Source: a beta proteobacterium MWH-UniP1 (GTDB taxonomy: Bacteria; Pseudomonadota; Gammaproteobacteria; Burkholderiales; Burkholderiaceae_A). Taken from it: 64,000 nt of DNA. This document shows, piece by piece, positions 1-10,211 of this stretch. The stretch covers positions 1,675,401 through 1,739,400 of the forward strand of contig CP143625.1 of NCBI GenBank assembly GCA_036362785.1. The letters run 5' to 3'. Below the pieces are notes generated by a model. That model searched no databases. It saw nothing but the letters and a program-made list of their open reading frames with translations, and was not told the origin of the DNA. How positions within the stretch are numbered: position 1 is the stretch's first letter; each line of letters starts with the position of its first letter. A program made the position numbers and the translations under genes.

Positions 1-881
1 CCCGCTGCAAAAGCGGGCACCACCTGCAGCCCACGCGCTTCAAGGGCGGCGATCACGCCGTCATAGTGGCCTGAGTTTCCAGACAGCAAGTAAGAGCGCA
101 ACAACAACAGGCCAACACGGCCTTTGGCATTGGCATTCGACACCACCGTTGGCAACTCGGAAGCCTCGTCTGACATGCGGGACTTCATGCGGGGGTGATA
201 GACACCAAGATCGGGATACTCAATTGGTAATGGCGGATCGTCTTTGCCACGCAAGACTTCACGTGGGCCGGCCGCATATTTGTTCACCAAAAAACGCACC
301 ATGTTGAGCATGTTCTCTTCAGAACCGCCCAACCAGTATTGCAACGACAGGAAATAAGAGCGCACATCCTGTGCCGTGCCAGGAATAAATCGCAGCATCT
401 TGGGCACACGGCGCAACATCTTCATCTGCGCAGCGCCACCGGTGGATGTCTTGTCTTTGTTGCCACGCAGCCGCTTTAAAAGTGCCGTAAGGCCGCTGGC
501 GGGCTTACTCATATCAAACTTACCAAGCCGGGTGTAGCGGACCACTTCAGATGCCGACATGGCGCAGACCATGGCATCACACTGCTCGCGACGCGACTCA
601 AGCGTGGGCAGAATCGGCAAGAAATGCTCTTCCAAAAAGAGCATGGTCACCACAATAATGTCGGCCTGCTCAATATCCTGAATGCACTCTTCTAAATAAC
701 GCGGATCATTACTCCACTCCGATGCGGCATGCATAGTGAGCGACAGGTTGGGGAGCTGCTTGGTCAATCTTGCTTTGGCACGTGCAGTTGCCGTGGCCAA
801 ATGCGTATCCATGGTCACGATCGTGACCCGAATCGGCGGAACAGACGTGGTTCCTTTATCGACTGAAGTGGGCTTTGGCAT
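1..881 (-). CDS. bchH: Magnesium chelatase subunit H (partial, N-terminal 293 residues)
   Basis: BchH is the porphyrin-binding subunit of magnesium chelatase, which with BchI and BchD puts Mg2+ into protoporphyrin IX at the first committed step of bacteriochlorophyll synthesis in the cytoplasm. The minus-strand frame starts at ATG 881 with [10 protein letters not shown] and then reads the family-typical N-terminus ([13 protein letters not shown], a [18 protein letters not shown] stretch, [14 protein letters not shown]). It stays open to the left edge, so about three quarters of the usual ~1200-residue protein lies outside the window. The start lies inside the end of bchB (26-base overlap), which implies translational coupling. 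The partner subunits bchI and bchD are about 36 kb away in the same cluster. Identification rests on sequence recognition and the conserved order bchF-N-B-H. Confidence 0.93.
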   Translation of the reverse strand, partial: MPKPTSVDKGTTSVPPIRVTIVTMDTHLATATARAKARLTKQLPNLSLTMHAASEWSNDPRYLEECIQDIEQADIIVVTMLFLEEHFLPILPTLESRREQCDAMVCAMSASEVVRYTRLGKFDMSKPASGLTALLKRLRGNKDKTSTGGAAQMKMLRRVPKMLRFIPGTAQDVRSYFLSLQYWLGGSEENMLNMVRFLVNKYAAGPREVLRGKDDPPLPIEYPDLGVYHPRMKSRMSDEASELPTVVSNANAKGRVGLLLLRSYLLSGNSGHYDGVIAALEARGLQVVPAFAA

Positions 882-2469
882 CGTAAAGTGTTTCAACAGT
901 GATCAAATGAACGCCACGCTCTTGGGCATAGCGCTCGGTGTTACGGCGGGCTTTGCCCCGCACAAAAAATGGAATTTTGTTGAGTTCTTTTTGCGCATCT
1001 GGTGCCCAGTTGGGCACCACGATCGCTTCGGCGGCATCACTCCCCGCCGCAAGGGCGGTGGCGGTGCCTTGCTCGGCTGCAAGAACCGTGGCCCCTGCCG
1101 CCACCGCAGGTTGTTTTGCAGCATCTGCCGAGAGCGGGGCTGCGGCACCATGGCCCAGATGCGACGGCGCAGCACCATCATGAAACTCAAAATCTTCCCG
1201 AAACATGTGAATCAGGTGCTCTTCCAAGCCCATCATCAGGGGATGAATCCAGGTGTCAAACAACACGTTGGCGCCTTCAAAGCCCATCTGCGGTGAGTAA
1301 CGGGCAGGAAAATCCTGCACGTGAACCGGAGCGGAAATCACCGCACAAGGAACCGACAAGCGCTTGGCAATATGGCGTTCCATCTGGGTTCCCAGCACAA
1401 GTTCCGGATGAAGCGCAGCCACCTGCTCTTCCACTTCCAAATAATCGTCGGTGATCAAGGGCTCAACGCCATAGATCTTGGCGGCTTCACGAATTTCACG
1501 GGCAAACTCACGGCTGTAGGTGCCAAGGCCCACCACGGTGAACCCCATTTCCTGGGCAGCCACACGAGCGGCGGCAACCGCATGGGTGGCGTCGCCAAAA
1601 ATAAAGACCCGCTTGCCGGTGAGATAAGTCGAGTCCACCGAGCGGGAATACCAGCCGGCCCGTGCCGAAGCATTCGCCAGACTTGTGGCATCAATGCCCG
1701 CTAAGCCAGCGACTTCCTGAATGAATTCACGGGTAGCACGATTGCCAATTGGAATTGTTTTGGTGAACGGCAGACCAAACTGCCGCTCCAGCCACGATGC
1801 CACCTGCTGGCCTGTTTCCGGATAGAGCAGCACGTTGAAGTCAGCATGAATCAGCTCGGTTAAATCAGAAGGGCTGGCATGCAGGGGTGCTACGACCGCG
1901 ACATCAATACCAATCTGATCAAGCAGCTTGGTGATCTCGGTCACATCATCACGGTGTCGAAACCCAAGCGCGGTTGGCCCCAAAAGATTACATCGCGGCC
2001 GGCCGGATGTTCTTGGTGTGCGGGTGCGGCCATGACACATGGCCCGAACCATCTGATAAAAAGTTTCTGATGCGCCCCAGTTTTCTTTACGCTGATAGGA
2101 AGGCAGCTCTAGTGGCACCACAGGAATGGGCAGATTCAAAGCAAGTGCCAGGCCAGCGGGATCGTCTTGAATCAATTCAGCGGTGCAGGAAGACCCCACC
2201 ATCATGGCTTGCGGCTTGAATCGCTCATAAGCGGCACGGACCGATGACTTAAAGAGCTCAGCAGTGTCTTTGCCCAGATCGCGCGCCTGGAAGGTGGTGT
2301 AAGTCACCGGCGGCCGCTGCGGCAGCCGCTCAATCATGGTGAAGAGCAAGTCAGCGTAGGTGTCGCCCTGCGGCGCATGCAAGACATAGTGGACATCACG
2401 CATGGCCGTGGCCACGCGCATTGCGCCAACATGGGGCGGTCCTTCGTAAGTCCAGAGGGTAAGTTTCAT
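856..2469 (-). CDS. bchB: Light-independent protochlorophyllide reductase subunit B
   Basis: BchB pairs with BchN as the nitrogenase-like catalytic component of dark-operative protochlorophyllide reductase (DPOR), which reduces ring D of protochlorophyllide using electrons from the BchL iron protein. The 537-residue product begins [18 protein letters not shown]. It has Asp36 in [10 protein letters not shown], the residue known in this family as the unusual carboxylate ligand of the [4Fe-4S] cluster shared with BchN. An Ala-rich linker (about residues 420-475) precedes the small C-terminal domain ([20 protein letters not shown]) typical of BchB/ChlB. The gene lies 10 bases after bchN and overlaps bchH, so bchF-N-B-H looks like one transcript. 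BchL is not in the window. Confidence 0.96.
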   Translation of the reverse strand: MKLTLWTYEGPPHVGAMRVATAMRDVHYVLHAPQGDTYADLLFTMIERLPQRPPVTYTTFQARDLGKDTAELFKSSVRAAYERFKPQAMMVGSSCTAELIQDDPAGLALALNLPIPVVPLELPSYQRKENWGASETFYQMVRAMCHGRTRTPRTSGRPRCNLLGPTALGFRHRDDVTEITKLLDQIGIDVAVVAPLHASPSDLTELIHADFNVLLYPETGQQVASWLERQFGLPFTKTIPIGNRATREFIQEVAGLAGIDATSLANASARAGWYSRSVDSTYLTGKRVFIFGDATHAVAAARVAAQEMGFTVVGLGTYSREFAREIREAAKIYGVEPLITDDYLEVEEQVAALHPELVLGTQMERHIAKRLSVPCAVISAPVHVQDFPARYSPQMGFEGANVLFDTWIHPLMMGLEEHLIHMFREDFEFHDGAAPSHLGHGAAAPLSADAAKQPAVAAGATVLAAEQGTATALAAGSDAAEAIVVPNWAPDAQKELNKIPFFVRGKARRNTERYAQERGVHLITVETLYDAKAHFSR

Positions 2470-2479
2470 CTCTGCCCCC

Positions 2480-4269
<1,790 letters not shown>

Positions 4270-4330
4270 CGCGAATGCTCCTACTAGATGCTTTTGTCCC
4301 AACTTCGACTCTAGAACTGAGGGCCATAAC

Positions 4331-4348
4331 TGTCAACTAAATTTGACA
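4331..4348. promoter_or_regulatory. PpsR/CrtJ-type operator (TGT-N12-ACA)
   Basis: An exact TGT-N12-ACA match, TGTCAACTAAATTTGACA, with dyad symmetry TGTCAA/TTGACA. It covers the probable -10 region of the bchF promoter, a position suited to aerobic repression. PpsR is encoded 1.2 kb away. Confidence 0.75.
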
Positions 4349-4367
4349 TCAATTGTCCTTGACAAAC

Positions 4368-4385
4368 TGTAAACTAGCGCGTACA
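4368..4385. promoter_or_regulatory. Second PpsR/CrtJ-type operator
   Basis: Another exact TGT-N12-ACA match (TGTAAACTAGCGCGTACA), 19 bases from the first site on the ppaA side. Its inner bases are less symmetric than those of the first site, so it may be weaker. It could allow cooperative binding or autoregulation of ppaA-ppsR. Confidence 0.6.
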
Positions 4386-4712
4386 TCTAGCTTTGCCTTT
4401 TGACAAGTTCCGCGCGACCCCTTAAAACGAAGTGTTTTCCGGTGGATCGTCGCGGGCACCAGGAACTCGCAAGGACTTCGCGGCTTATGATTAATGAGTG
4501 CTCACATTCAAAAAGAGCGAATCGGGGTCTAGGTTCACCCGCTAGGCTTTTTGTTATTGACTACCATGCAGGACCCCAAGCACATCGGTCAAAAGCGCGA
4601 ACCGTTGACGGACTCCTGCGGGGTGTCGTCTGCAGCGCAGAATCCCATAAATGGGGACGGAACATCCCGGGGCTTTGCCGAAGCCACCGCCAGCCAACAT
4701 CCGGAGGAACAC

Positions 4713-5510
4713 ATGGAATGGCTGGTTAAAACCATCGAGGCGGAGATCATTCCGCGATTAATGGCCGCCCACCACGAAGAAGAACTAGGTGCGGCTGCCG
4801 ATGCCGCATCAGTCCAGCCCTCTGAAGTCTTGGACTTCACCGAAATTATTCTGAATAACGAGTCGGCGATCTGTCACAGCTATATCGAATCCATTCGAAA
4901 TCGTGGGGTCTCACTGAAAAGGGTTTATTTGGAACTGCTGACCCCGTCGGCAAGACTTCTTGACGAGATGTGGACCCAGGATCGTTGCGATTTCACCCAA
5001 ATCACCATTGCGCTCTGGCGAATCCAGCAGGTCATGTGCGACCTGAGCCCCGAGTTTCGAACCGACACGGAACTCTGGAATGCCCATCGGCGCAAAATTA
5101 TGCTCATGCCCGTGCCGGGGTCGCAACACACGCTGGGCGTCCTGATGGTGGCCGAGTTTTTCCGCCGTGCTGGCTGGGCCGTCTGGGGTGAGCCGGCCGC
5201 AGGCAAAAACCGACTGCTAGAAGCCATTAGCCAAGAGTGGTTTGATATCGCTGGGGTCTCCGTTGGTTCCGAGGCACAGTTAGCCGGCCTGGCCGAATTC
5301 ATTGCCGATTTGCGCAACGCCTCAAAAAACAAGGCACTGCTGGTGATTGCGGGTGGCCCCCTGCTGATCCACCACCCTGAGCACGCTGCCAGCATTGGTG
5401 CCGATGCGACCGCAAGAGATGCGGAACACGCGATTGCCGAAGCCGAACGGCTCTTGGCCCTGCACCAACAAAAACTATCCATGCGGGAGCCGCGGTCAGT
5501 CTCACCATGA
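4713..5510 (+). CDS. ppaA: PpaA/AerR-type cobalamin-binding regulator of photosynthesis genes
   Basis: PpaA/AerR proteins bind cobalamin and modulate the repressor PpsR/CrtJ. This product shows the helical N-terminal part (VLDFTEIILNNESAICHSYI, VYLELLTPSARLLDEMW) and a B12-binding Rossmann half (MPVPGSQHTLGVLMVAEFFR, then VSVGSEAQLAGLAEFIADLR and LLVIAGGPLL). The classical DxHxxG signature is replaced by PGSQHTLG, as in this subfamily. ATG 4713 is chosen because GGAGG sits seven bases upstream. TTG 4551 and ATG 4566 would add about 50 residues of low-complexity sequence. The stop overlaps ppsR by four bases, so the two regulators are translationally coupled. The AerR/PpaA name follows family resemblance and synteny. 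Confidence 0.88.
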   Translation: MEWLVKTIEAEIIPRLMAAHHEEELGAAADAASVQPSEVLDFTEIILNNESAICHSYIESIRNRGVSLKRVYLELLTPSARLLDEMWTQDRCDFTQITIALWRIQQVMCDLSPEFRTDTELWNAHRRKIMLMPVPGSQHTLGVLMVAEFFRRAGWAVWGEPAAGKNRLLEAISQEWFDIAGVSVGSEAQLAGLAEFIADLRNASKNKALLVIAGGPLLIHHPEHAASIGADATARDAEHAIAEAERLLALHQQKLSMREPRSVSP

Positions 5511-6925
5511 ATGCCCCGACCAACGGAAACCATCCGCCCATCGCGCTGGACATCAGCACAACGCTGAGCATCATTGCAGCGGCTGCGGATCTTTCCTTGG
5601 TCATTGACCCCAACGGTGACATTCGCGAAGTACGGGTCAGCAACGAGCAACTCCCTCTCGATAGCATCGAGACTTGGCGCGGAAAGCCTTGGGCCTCGGT
5701 CGTCACAAGCGAGAGCCGCGTCAAAGTTGAAGAACTAATTGCAGATGCGGCAGCACTGCGGCCAAGCCGCTGGCGGCATATCAACTACCCATCGCGCCAA
5801 GGCGCTGATGTTCCAATCCTCTGCGCAGCAATTCGGGCCGGTGAAGACGGCAGCATCATCGCCTTTGGTCGTGACCTGCGGACCATGGCTTCGCTTCAGC
5901 AACGCCTGGTCGAGGCCCACCAGGCCATGGAGCGCGATTACCTGCGCATGCGTCACATGGAGACGCGCTACCGGTTGCTGTTTGAGCTTGCCGCAGAGGC
6001 CGTGCTGATCATTGACACCAGTAGCCAGAGAATCCTTGAGGCTAATCCAGCTGCATCAAAAATTCTCGGCATTCAGACTAAAAAAATGCTCGGCAAAACC
6101 TTGTCCGAGTGTGTCGCCGAAACCCACCGCAGTGTGATCGAAGACCTACTGCAGGCCGTGCGCTCCACCGGCGAGGCAGACGCAAGAACCATCTCCGATG
6201 CGAAAGACAGCCTGGACATTACGGTGTCAGCATCGCTCTTTCGCCAAGAAAGCGGCACGCTATTTCTGGTGCGGCTCACGCCATCGATTCTTCATGACGA
6301 TACGGCAGGCGCCAACACAAAACGCAGTGTGTTAATGGAAGTGCTAGAGCGCTCCCCCGATGCGTTTGTGGTGACCGACAATAGCGGCAAGATCCTAACC
6401 TGCAATCACGCGTTTATTGAGATGGCCCAGCTCACCAAGGTGGAGCAGGTGATTGGCCGTAACTTAAGCGACTGGCTTGGCCGCTCGGATGTGGACTTAA
6501 GCGTGCTGATTGCCAATATCCAACAACGCGGTGCGGTGCGTTTATTTGCCACCATGCTGCACGGGGTCAACGGTGCCGATCTGCAAGTGGAAATTTCCGG
6601 TGTTGCCGTGAAATCCAGCCCAACGCCATGCCTTGGCTTTAGCATTCGTGATGTGGGCCAGCGCCTTGGCACGGAGCGCCCATCATTACATCAACTGCCA
6701 CGCTCCGCTGACCAGTTGGTCGAGCTTGTGGGCCGCGTGCCACTCCAAGAAATTGTGAGCGAAACCGCTGACTTGATTGAGAAACTTTGTATCGAAGCGG
6801 CACTCCGGCTCACCCGTGACAACCGGGCTTCTGCCGCAGAGATGCTGGGCTTGTCCCGCCAGAGTCTCTACGTGAAGCTGCGGCGCTATGGGATTGGTGA
6901 AGTCACCGACCGCAGTAAAAAATAG
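5507..6925 (+). CDS. ppsR: PpsR/CrtJ transcriptional repressor of the photosynthesis genes
   Basis: PpsR (CrtJ) represses bch, crt and puf promoters under oxygen by binding TGT-N12-ACA. The 472-residue product has an N-terminal PAS-like part (about 20-130), a helical linker (LQQRLVEAHQAMERDYLRMR), two further PAS domains (about 155-260 and 280-390) and a C-terminal FIS-type helix-turn-helix (ASAAEMLGLSRQSLYVKLRR). The redox-active Cys known in the HTH region of this family is present in KLCIEAAL. Several exact target sites occur in the window. It is coupled to ppaA by an ATGA overlap and followed by a long stem-loop before crtA. Confidence 0.95.
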   Translation: MNAPTNGNHPPIALDISTTLSIIAAAADLSLVIDPNGDIREVRVSNEQLPLDSIETWRGKPWASVVTSESRVKVEELIADAAALRPSRWRHINYPSRQGADVPILCAAIRAGEDGSIIAFGRDLRTMASLQQRLVEAHQAMERDYLRMRHMETRYRLLFELAAEAVLIIDTSSQRILEANPAASKILGIQTKKMLGKTLSECVAETHRSVIEDLLQAVRSTGEADARTISDAKDSLDITVSASLFRQESGTLFLVRLTPSILHDDTAGANTKRSVLMEVLERSPDAFVVTDNSGKILTCNHAFIEMAQLTKVEQVIGRNLSDWLGRSDVDLSVLIANIQQRGAVRLFATMLHGVNGADLQVEISGVAVKSSPTPCLGFSIRDVGQRLGTERPSLHQLPRSADQLVELVGRVPLQEIVSETADLIEKLCIEAALRLTRDNRASAAEMLGLSRQSLYVKLRRYGIGEVTDRSKK

Positions 6926-6938
6926 TTTTTTTGAGACG

Positions 6939-6982
6939 TGTCAATGAAGTCTTAAAAAGCACCGCAAGACCTTCATCTGACA
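6939..6982 (+). other. Long imperfect stem-loop between ppsR and crtA
   Basis: The left arm TGTCAATGAAGTCTT (6939-6953) pairs with AAGACCTTCATCTGACA (6966-6982) over 15 base pairs, with two single-C bulges on the 3' arm and a 12-base loop. No T-run follows in either direction, so a simple intrinsic terminator is unlikely. It could be an mRNA processing or stability element, or act on crtA expression as DNA or RNA. Confidence 0.6.
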
Positions 6983-7007
6983 AAATTCCTTCCAGTACAC
7001 TAAGCCG

Positions 7008-7685
7008 ATGATTGCAGTCATTGTCTTAGTGAATATCAAGCCCGGAAGCAGACTCTGGGGGTTCATGCGTTTTGTCCTTGGCCGTTTTCCTTTGCGAAAC
7101 GTGCCGGGCCTGCGTTTTTCAAAAATTCTGGGCAGCGGCCAAAACGGCGGCTTTGGTCTGAAACCCAGCGCGACACGCCAGGGCCTATTCTGTATCTTCG
7201 ACCAGCGCTCACAGGCCGAAGATTTTTTAAATCACTCGAAAGTTGTCGCAGACTATCGGGCCCATTCCGATGAGTTTTTCTGCGCCACGCTGTCGGCGTT
7301 CTCGGTCAAAGGTACTTGGTCTGGCCAATCCATGGATGTCACCGACACTGAACCTACCACCGGGCCGATTGCCGCACTGACACGCGCATCGATTCGGCCA
7401 TCAAAAGCATCGCAGTTCTGGAGCAATTCCCCGCCCGCAGAAGAGTCATTGGGCCAAGCCACCGGCTGCCTTCTTGCCGTCGGACTCGGCGAAGCACCAA
7501 TCTTCCGACAGGCCACCTTCAGTATCTGGGAAAGTATCGACCACATGAATCGCTATGCACGCACCGGCGCCCACATGGAAGCCATTCGTGCATCACTGGG
7601 CGGTAATCATTTTTCCGAATCCATGTTCGTGAGATTTAGGCCCCTGCAGACCAGCGGCCAGTGGAAAGGCAAACGCTTTGCCTAA
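7008..7685 (+). CDS. crtA: Spheroidene monooxygenase
   Basis: CrtA introduces the keto group that turns spheroidene into spheroidenone when oxygen is present. The 225-residue product has the family hallmarks: an N-terminal VIVLVNIKPGSRLWGFMRF, PGLRFSKILGSGQNGGFGLKP, then LFCIFDQRSQAEDFL. Near the C-terminus it reads GLGEAPIFRQATFSIWES and YARTGAHMEAI. No good Shine-Dalgarno precedes ATG 7008, although the frame and N-terminus fit the family. It is first in a crtA-crtD-crtC unit and overlaps crtD by eight bases. Its presence suggests a spheroidene-series carotenoid pathway in an organism that meets oxygen. Confidence 0.9.
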   Translation: MIAVIVLVNIKPGSRLWGFMRFVLGRFPLRNVPGLRFSKILGSGQNGGFGLKPSATRQGLFCIFDQRSQAEDFLNHSKVVADYRAHSDEFFCATLSAFSVKGTWSGQSMDVTDTEPTTGPIAALTRASIRPSKASQFWSNSPPAEESLGQATGCLLAVGLGEAPIFRQATFSIWESIDHMNRYARTGAHMEAIRASLGGNHFSESMFVRFRPLQTSGQWKGKRFA

Positions 7686-9294
7686 GGCCAGCGGCCATCG
7701 TGTTGTGGTGGTCGGTGGTGGCATTGCAGGTCTGGCCAGCGCGCTTGAATTGGCTATTGCGGGGTTAGACGTCACCCTGCTCGACAGGGCCAACACCCTT
7801 GGCGGCAAACTTCATCAAGTCCAAACCAACGGCGTGGGCATTGATGGCGGCCCCACCGTCTTTACCATGCGCTGGATATTTGATGCGCTCTTTGAAAAAG
7901 CGGGCACACGGCTTGAAGACGAGCTCAATGTTCATCAGGCGCAGATCATTGCCCGGCACGCCTGGGGGCCAGGTGAACAACTAGATCTGCACGCCGATCT
8001 GCATCAATCCGTAAAAGCCGTGGAAGCGTTTTCAGGGCATGCCGAAGCCAATCGTTTTCTTGCCTTTTGCGAACAAGCCAAGCAGGCCTATCAAACGCTT
8101 GAGGCCGCCTATATTCGCTCTGAGCGGCCAAGCGTGATGTCCATGAACAACGACCTGGGCTTATCGGGCTTAAAGGTCCTGTGGGATATCGGCCTGTTTC
8201 AGACACTTTCGAAATCACTGGGTCGTTATTTCAAAGACCCCCGGCTACACCAGCTCTTTTCTCGATACGCCACCTATTGCGGCTCATCTCCGCTGCAGGC
8301 CCCCGCCACGCTCATGCTGATTGCGAATGTGGAAATGCAAGGAGTCTGGGTGATTGATGGCGGCATGACCGCACTGGCCCGATGCCTGCAACGACTCGCC
8401 GAAAAGCATGGGGTGCGGGTGCAAACCAATGCCGACTGCCAAACTATTGTCATGCGCGATGGCCGTGTCTGCGGCGTGCAACTCGCGGGCGGTGAAATCA
8501 TTCCTGCCGACTCTGTGATTTTTAATGGCGATGTTGCAGCACTACGAAACGGCTCCGTTGGCCTGTGGGAGCAACACGATCTGACAGCAGCTTTAACGTC
8601 TGCACAAAACAAGCCATCGTCAATCGCAGAAAAAGCCTTTGGCCCAGCAGAAGATGACCTTTCAAAACGCTCGCTCTCGGCAATGACACTATCGATTCAT
8701 GCCAAGATACAAGGCTTTCCGCTGGTCTATCACAATTTGTTTTTCAATCAGAACTACGCCTCTGAATTTGAAGACATCTTTGCACACCATCGGCTGCCAC
8801 GGCATCCAACCGTCTATGTCTGCGCCCAGGACCGTCGAGATGATGCGCAATCGAATGCCGATCTTGGGGCAGAACGACTACTATTGTTGATCAATGCACC
8901 GGCGACAGGAGATCGCCGGGAATTCGATTCTTCGGAGATTGAGGCATGTACCCAAGCCGGCTTTGCACTGATGGCACGCTGTGGTCTAACGATCGACCAT
9001 CAGGCCCACAACACCGTGATCACCACACCCAGCAGTTTTCATCGGCGCTTTCCCGCAACCGGTGGGGCGCTCTATGGCCATGCGACTCACGGCTGGATGA
9101 GCTCGTTTGCGCGCCACTCCTCCAAGAGCGGCATTCCGGGCTTGTATCTGGCGGGGGGCTCAGTGCACCCGGGGCCGGGCGTACCGATGGCGGCCATGTC
9201 GGGCCGGTTGGCGGCCGCCACCCTAATGGGGCACCTCGGTTTGATCAGACCGTCCGGCCGGGTGGTTATCTCTGGTGGTATGTCGACGCATTAA
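7678..9294 (+). CDS. crtD: Hydroxyneurosporene/methoxyneurosporene 3,4-desaturase
   Basis: CrtD adds the C-3,4 double bond to hydroxylated or methoxylated acyclic carotenoids. The product is a CrtI-type FAD flavoprotein: it has a dinucleotide-binding motif near residue 10 (VVVVGGGIAGLASALELA), an ERxDxxGG-like stretch (LLDRANTLGGKLH), GPTVFTMRWIFDALF, and a C-terminal FAD motif (GLYLAGGSVHPGPGVPMAAM). Translation appears to start at TTG 7678 inside the end of crtA. CrtD is preferred over CrtI because of its position next to crtC and because a separate crtI is present at 12.4-13.9 kb. About 20 odd residues (from GHLGLIRPSG) follow the normal family end, in a region that overlaps the start of crtC. 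Confidence 0.88.
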   Translation: MPKASGHRVVVVGGGIAGLASALELAIAGLDVTLLDRANTLGGKLHQVQTNGVGIDGGPTVFTMRWIFDALFEKAGTRLEDELNVHQAQIIARHAWGPGEQLDLHADLHQSVKAVEAFSGHAEANRFLAFCEQAKQAYQTLEAAYIRSERPSVMSMNNDLGLSGLKVLWDIGLFQTLSKSLGRYFKDPRLHQLFSRYATYCGSSPLQAPATLMLIANVEMQGVWVIDGGMTALARCLQRLAEKHGVRVQTNADCQTIVMRDGRVCGVQLAGGEIIPADSVIFNGDVAALRNGSVGLWEQHDLTAALTSAQNKPSSIAEKAFGPAEDDLSKRSLSAMTLSIHAKIQGFPLVYHNLFFNQNYASEFEDIFAHHRLPRHPTVYVCAQDRRDDAQSNADLGAERLLLLINAPATGDRREFDSSEIEACTQAGFALMARCGLTIDHQAHNTVITTPSSFHRRFPATGGALYGHATHGWMSSFARHSSKSGIPGLYLAGGSVHPGPGVPMAAMSGRLAAATLMGHLGLIRPSGRVVISGGMSTH

Positions 9295-10163
9295 GTGACG
9301 ATGGCCAATATGGCCTGTCGATCATTGCCTTTGTTGGCAGCGTGTTTTCACCCTATTACCACTGGGCCTTGGCCCGCAATCCGCAGACCGATCCTGAAAA
9401 TCATTGCTGCATCAATGTGGCGTTATACGGCCGTGGGGCGCGCCGCTGGGCAATGACCGAGCGCAGTAAACGCCATGTATCTCGAGACAGTGAACACTTT
9501 CGGGTCGGCCCAAGTGAACTGAGCTGGAATGGCAACTGCTTGGAAATTACGCTTAAAGAACGCTCTGCACCACTTGGGCAGAAAATTGCGGGCAAGATCC
9601 GCGTGTTTCCCGATCAGCTTTTTCATTTCATCACCCCACTCGATCAACGGGCCCGCCATCACTGGGGGCCAATTGCCCCTTCAGGCCGCGTCGAGGTGTC
9701 GCTTAATGCGCCAAAGCTTAGCTGGAAAGGCCATGCGTATCTCGATTCCAACGAGGGTGAGGAGCCCATCATTGGTGCCTTTACCGAGTGGGATTGGTCC
9801 AGAGCCAACATGAAAGACGGCGGTGTTTCAGTGCTCTATGACATTCGCGAAAAATCAGGCGTAGAGCGTGTGCTGGCATTGAAATTTAATCCCGATCGGT
9901 CGGTCACGCCTTTCGAAGCACCACCACGGCAGGCGCTACCCAAAGCCTTTTGGCGGGTTGGCCGAAGCATCTGCAGCGACAGCGGTTACCCCCCACGTGT
10001 CTTGCAGACCCTGGAGGACACACCGTTTTACATCCGCTCAGTGATTGATTCCAGCATTGGCGGCGAGCGAGTAATCTCTATGCATGAAACACTGAATATC
10101 CCCAGGCTGGATACCAGTAGTACCCGCTTCATGCTGCCCTTTAAGATGCCGCGGGTCCGGTAA
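8946..10163 (+). CDS. crtC: Hydroxyneurosporene synthase (carotenoid 1,2-hydratase), start unclear
   Basis: CrtC hydrates the C-1,2 double bond of neurosporene or lycopene. Homology begins only at about 9237 (RFDQTVRPGGYLWWYVDALS) and then continues well: IAFVGSVFSPYYHWA, WTMTER-like WAMTERSK, FHFITPLDQRARHHW, YLDSNEGEEPI, TLEDTPFYIRSVID. The listed ATG 8946 is the only ATG, GTG or TTG in this frame before the homologous part, but using it would translate about 95 residues of out-of-frame crtD. An ATG at 9226 sits exactly where CrtC should begin but is in the crtD frame. One extra G in the following GGGG run would bring it into frame with crtC. The gene is real; its start, or the intactness of its 5' end, is not settled. 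Confidence 0.8.
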   Translation: MYPSRLCTDGTLWSNDRPSGPQHRDHHTQQFSSALSRNRWGALWPCDSRLDELVCAPLLQERHSGLVSGGGLSAPGAGRTDGGHVGPVGGRHPNGAPRFDQTVRPGGYLWWYVDALSDDGQYGLSIIAFVGSVFSPYYHWALARNPQTDPENHCCINVALYGRGARRWAMTERSKRHVSRDSEHFRVGPSELSWNGNCLEITLKERSAPLGQKIAGKIRVFPDQLFHFITPLDQRARHHWGPIAPSGRVEVSLNAPKLSWKGHAYLDSNEGEEPIIGAFTEWDWSRANMKDGGVSVLYDIREKSGVERVLALKFNPDRSVTPFEAPPRQALPKAFWRVGRSICSDSGYPPRVLQTLEDTPFYIRSVIDSSIGGERVISMHETLNIPRLDTSSTRFMLPFKMPRVR

Positions 10164-10166
10164 TAA

Positions 10167-10194
10167 AAAAGCCGCGAGCAAAGTCGCGGCTTTT
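10167..10194. terminator. Bidirectional intrinsic terminator between crtC and tctC
   Basis: A stem AAAAGCCGCGA / TCGCGGCTTTT with a six-base loop, with A-run on the left and T-run on the right, lies between two convergent genes and can end transcription from both sides. Confidence 0.9.
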
Positions 10195-10211
10195 CATGAC
10201 GCAAGTCGTGC

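Larger units (their letters stand above)
4270..4712. promoter_or_regulatory. Divergent bchF / ppaA control region and ppaA leader
   Basis: This 443-base stretch separates bchF (minus) from the preferred start of ppaA (plus). It holds two exact TGT-N12-ACA sites and a palindrome TTGTC-CTT-GACAA at 4353-4365. Reading leftward there is a sigma70-like pair TTGTCA (4365-4360) and TTTAGT (4341-4336), 18 bases apart, facing bchF. Reading rightward, TTGACA at 4359-4364 could serve a ppaA promoter, but the -10 match (TACATC) is poor. From about 4400 to 4712 there is a long leader without clear structure. It also contains upstream in-frame starts for ppaA (TTG 4551, ATG 4566). Confidence 0.6.

Noticed and set aside
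736-1454. Plus-strand open frames across bchH/bchB
   Set aside because: They lie opposite well-conserved bch genes, lack recognisable motifs and arise from GC-rich codon bias of the real strand.
4400-4560. Possible riboswitch in the ppaA leader
   Set aside because: No conserved cobalamin or other riboswitch core and no convincing long-range pairing could be found by eye.
6926-7007. PpsR site at 6939 (TGTCAATGAAGTCTTAAA)
   Set aside because: The right half is AAA rather than ACA; the symmetry here is better explained by the stem-loop.
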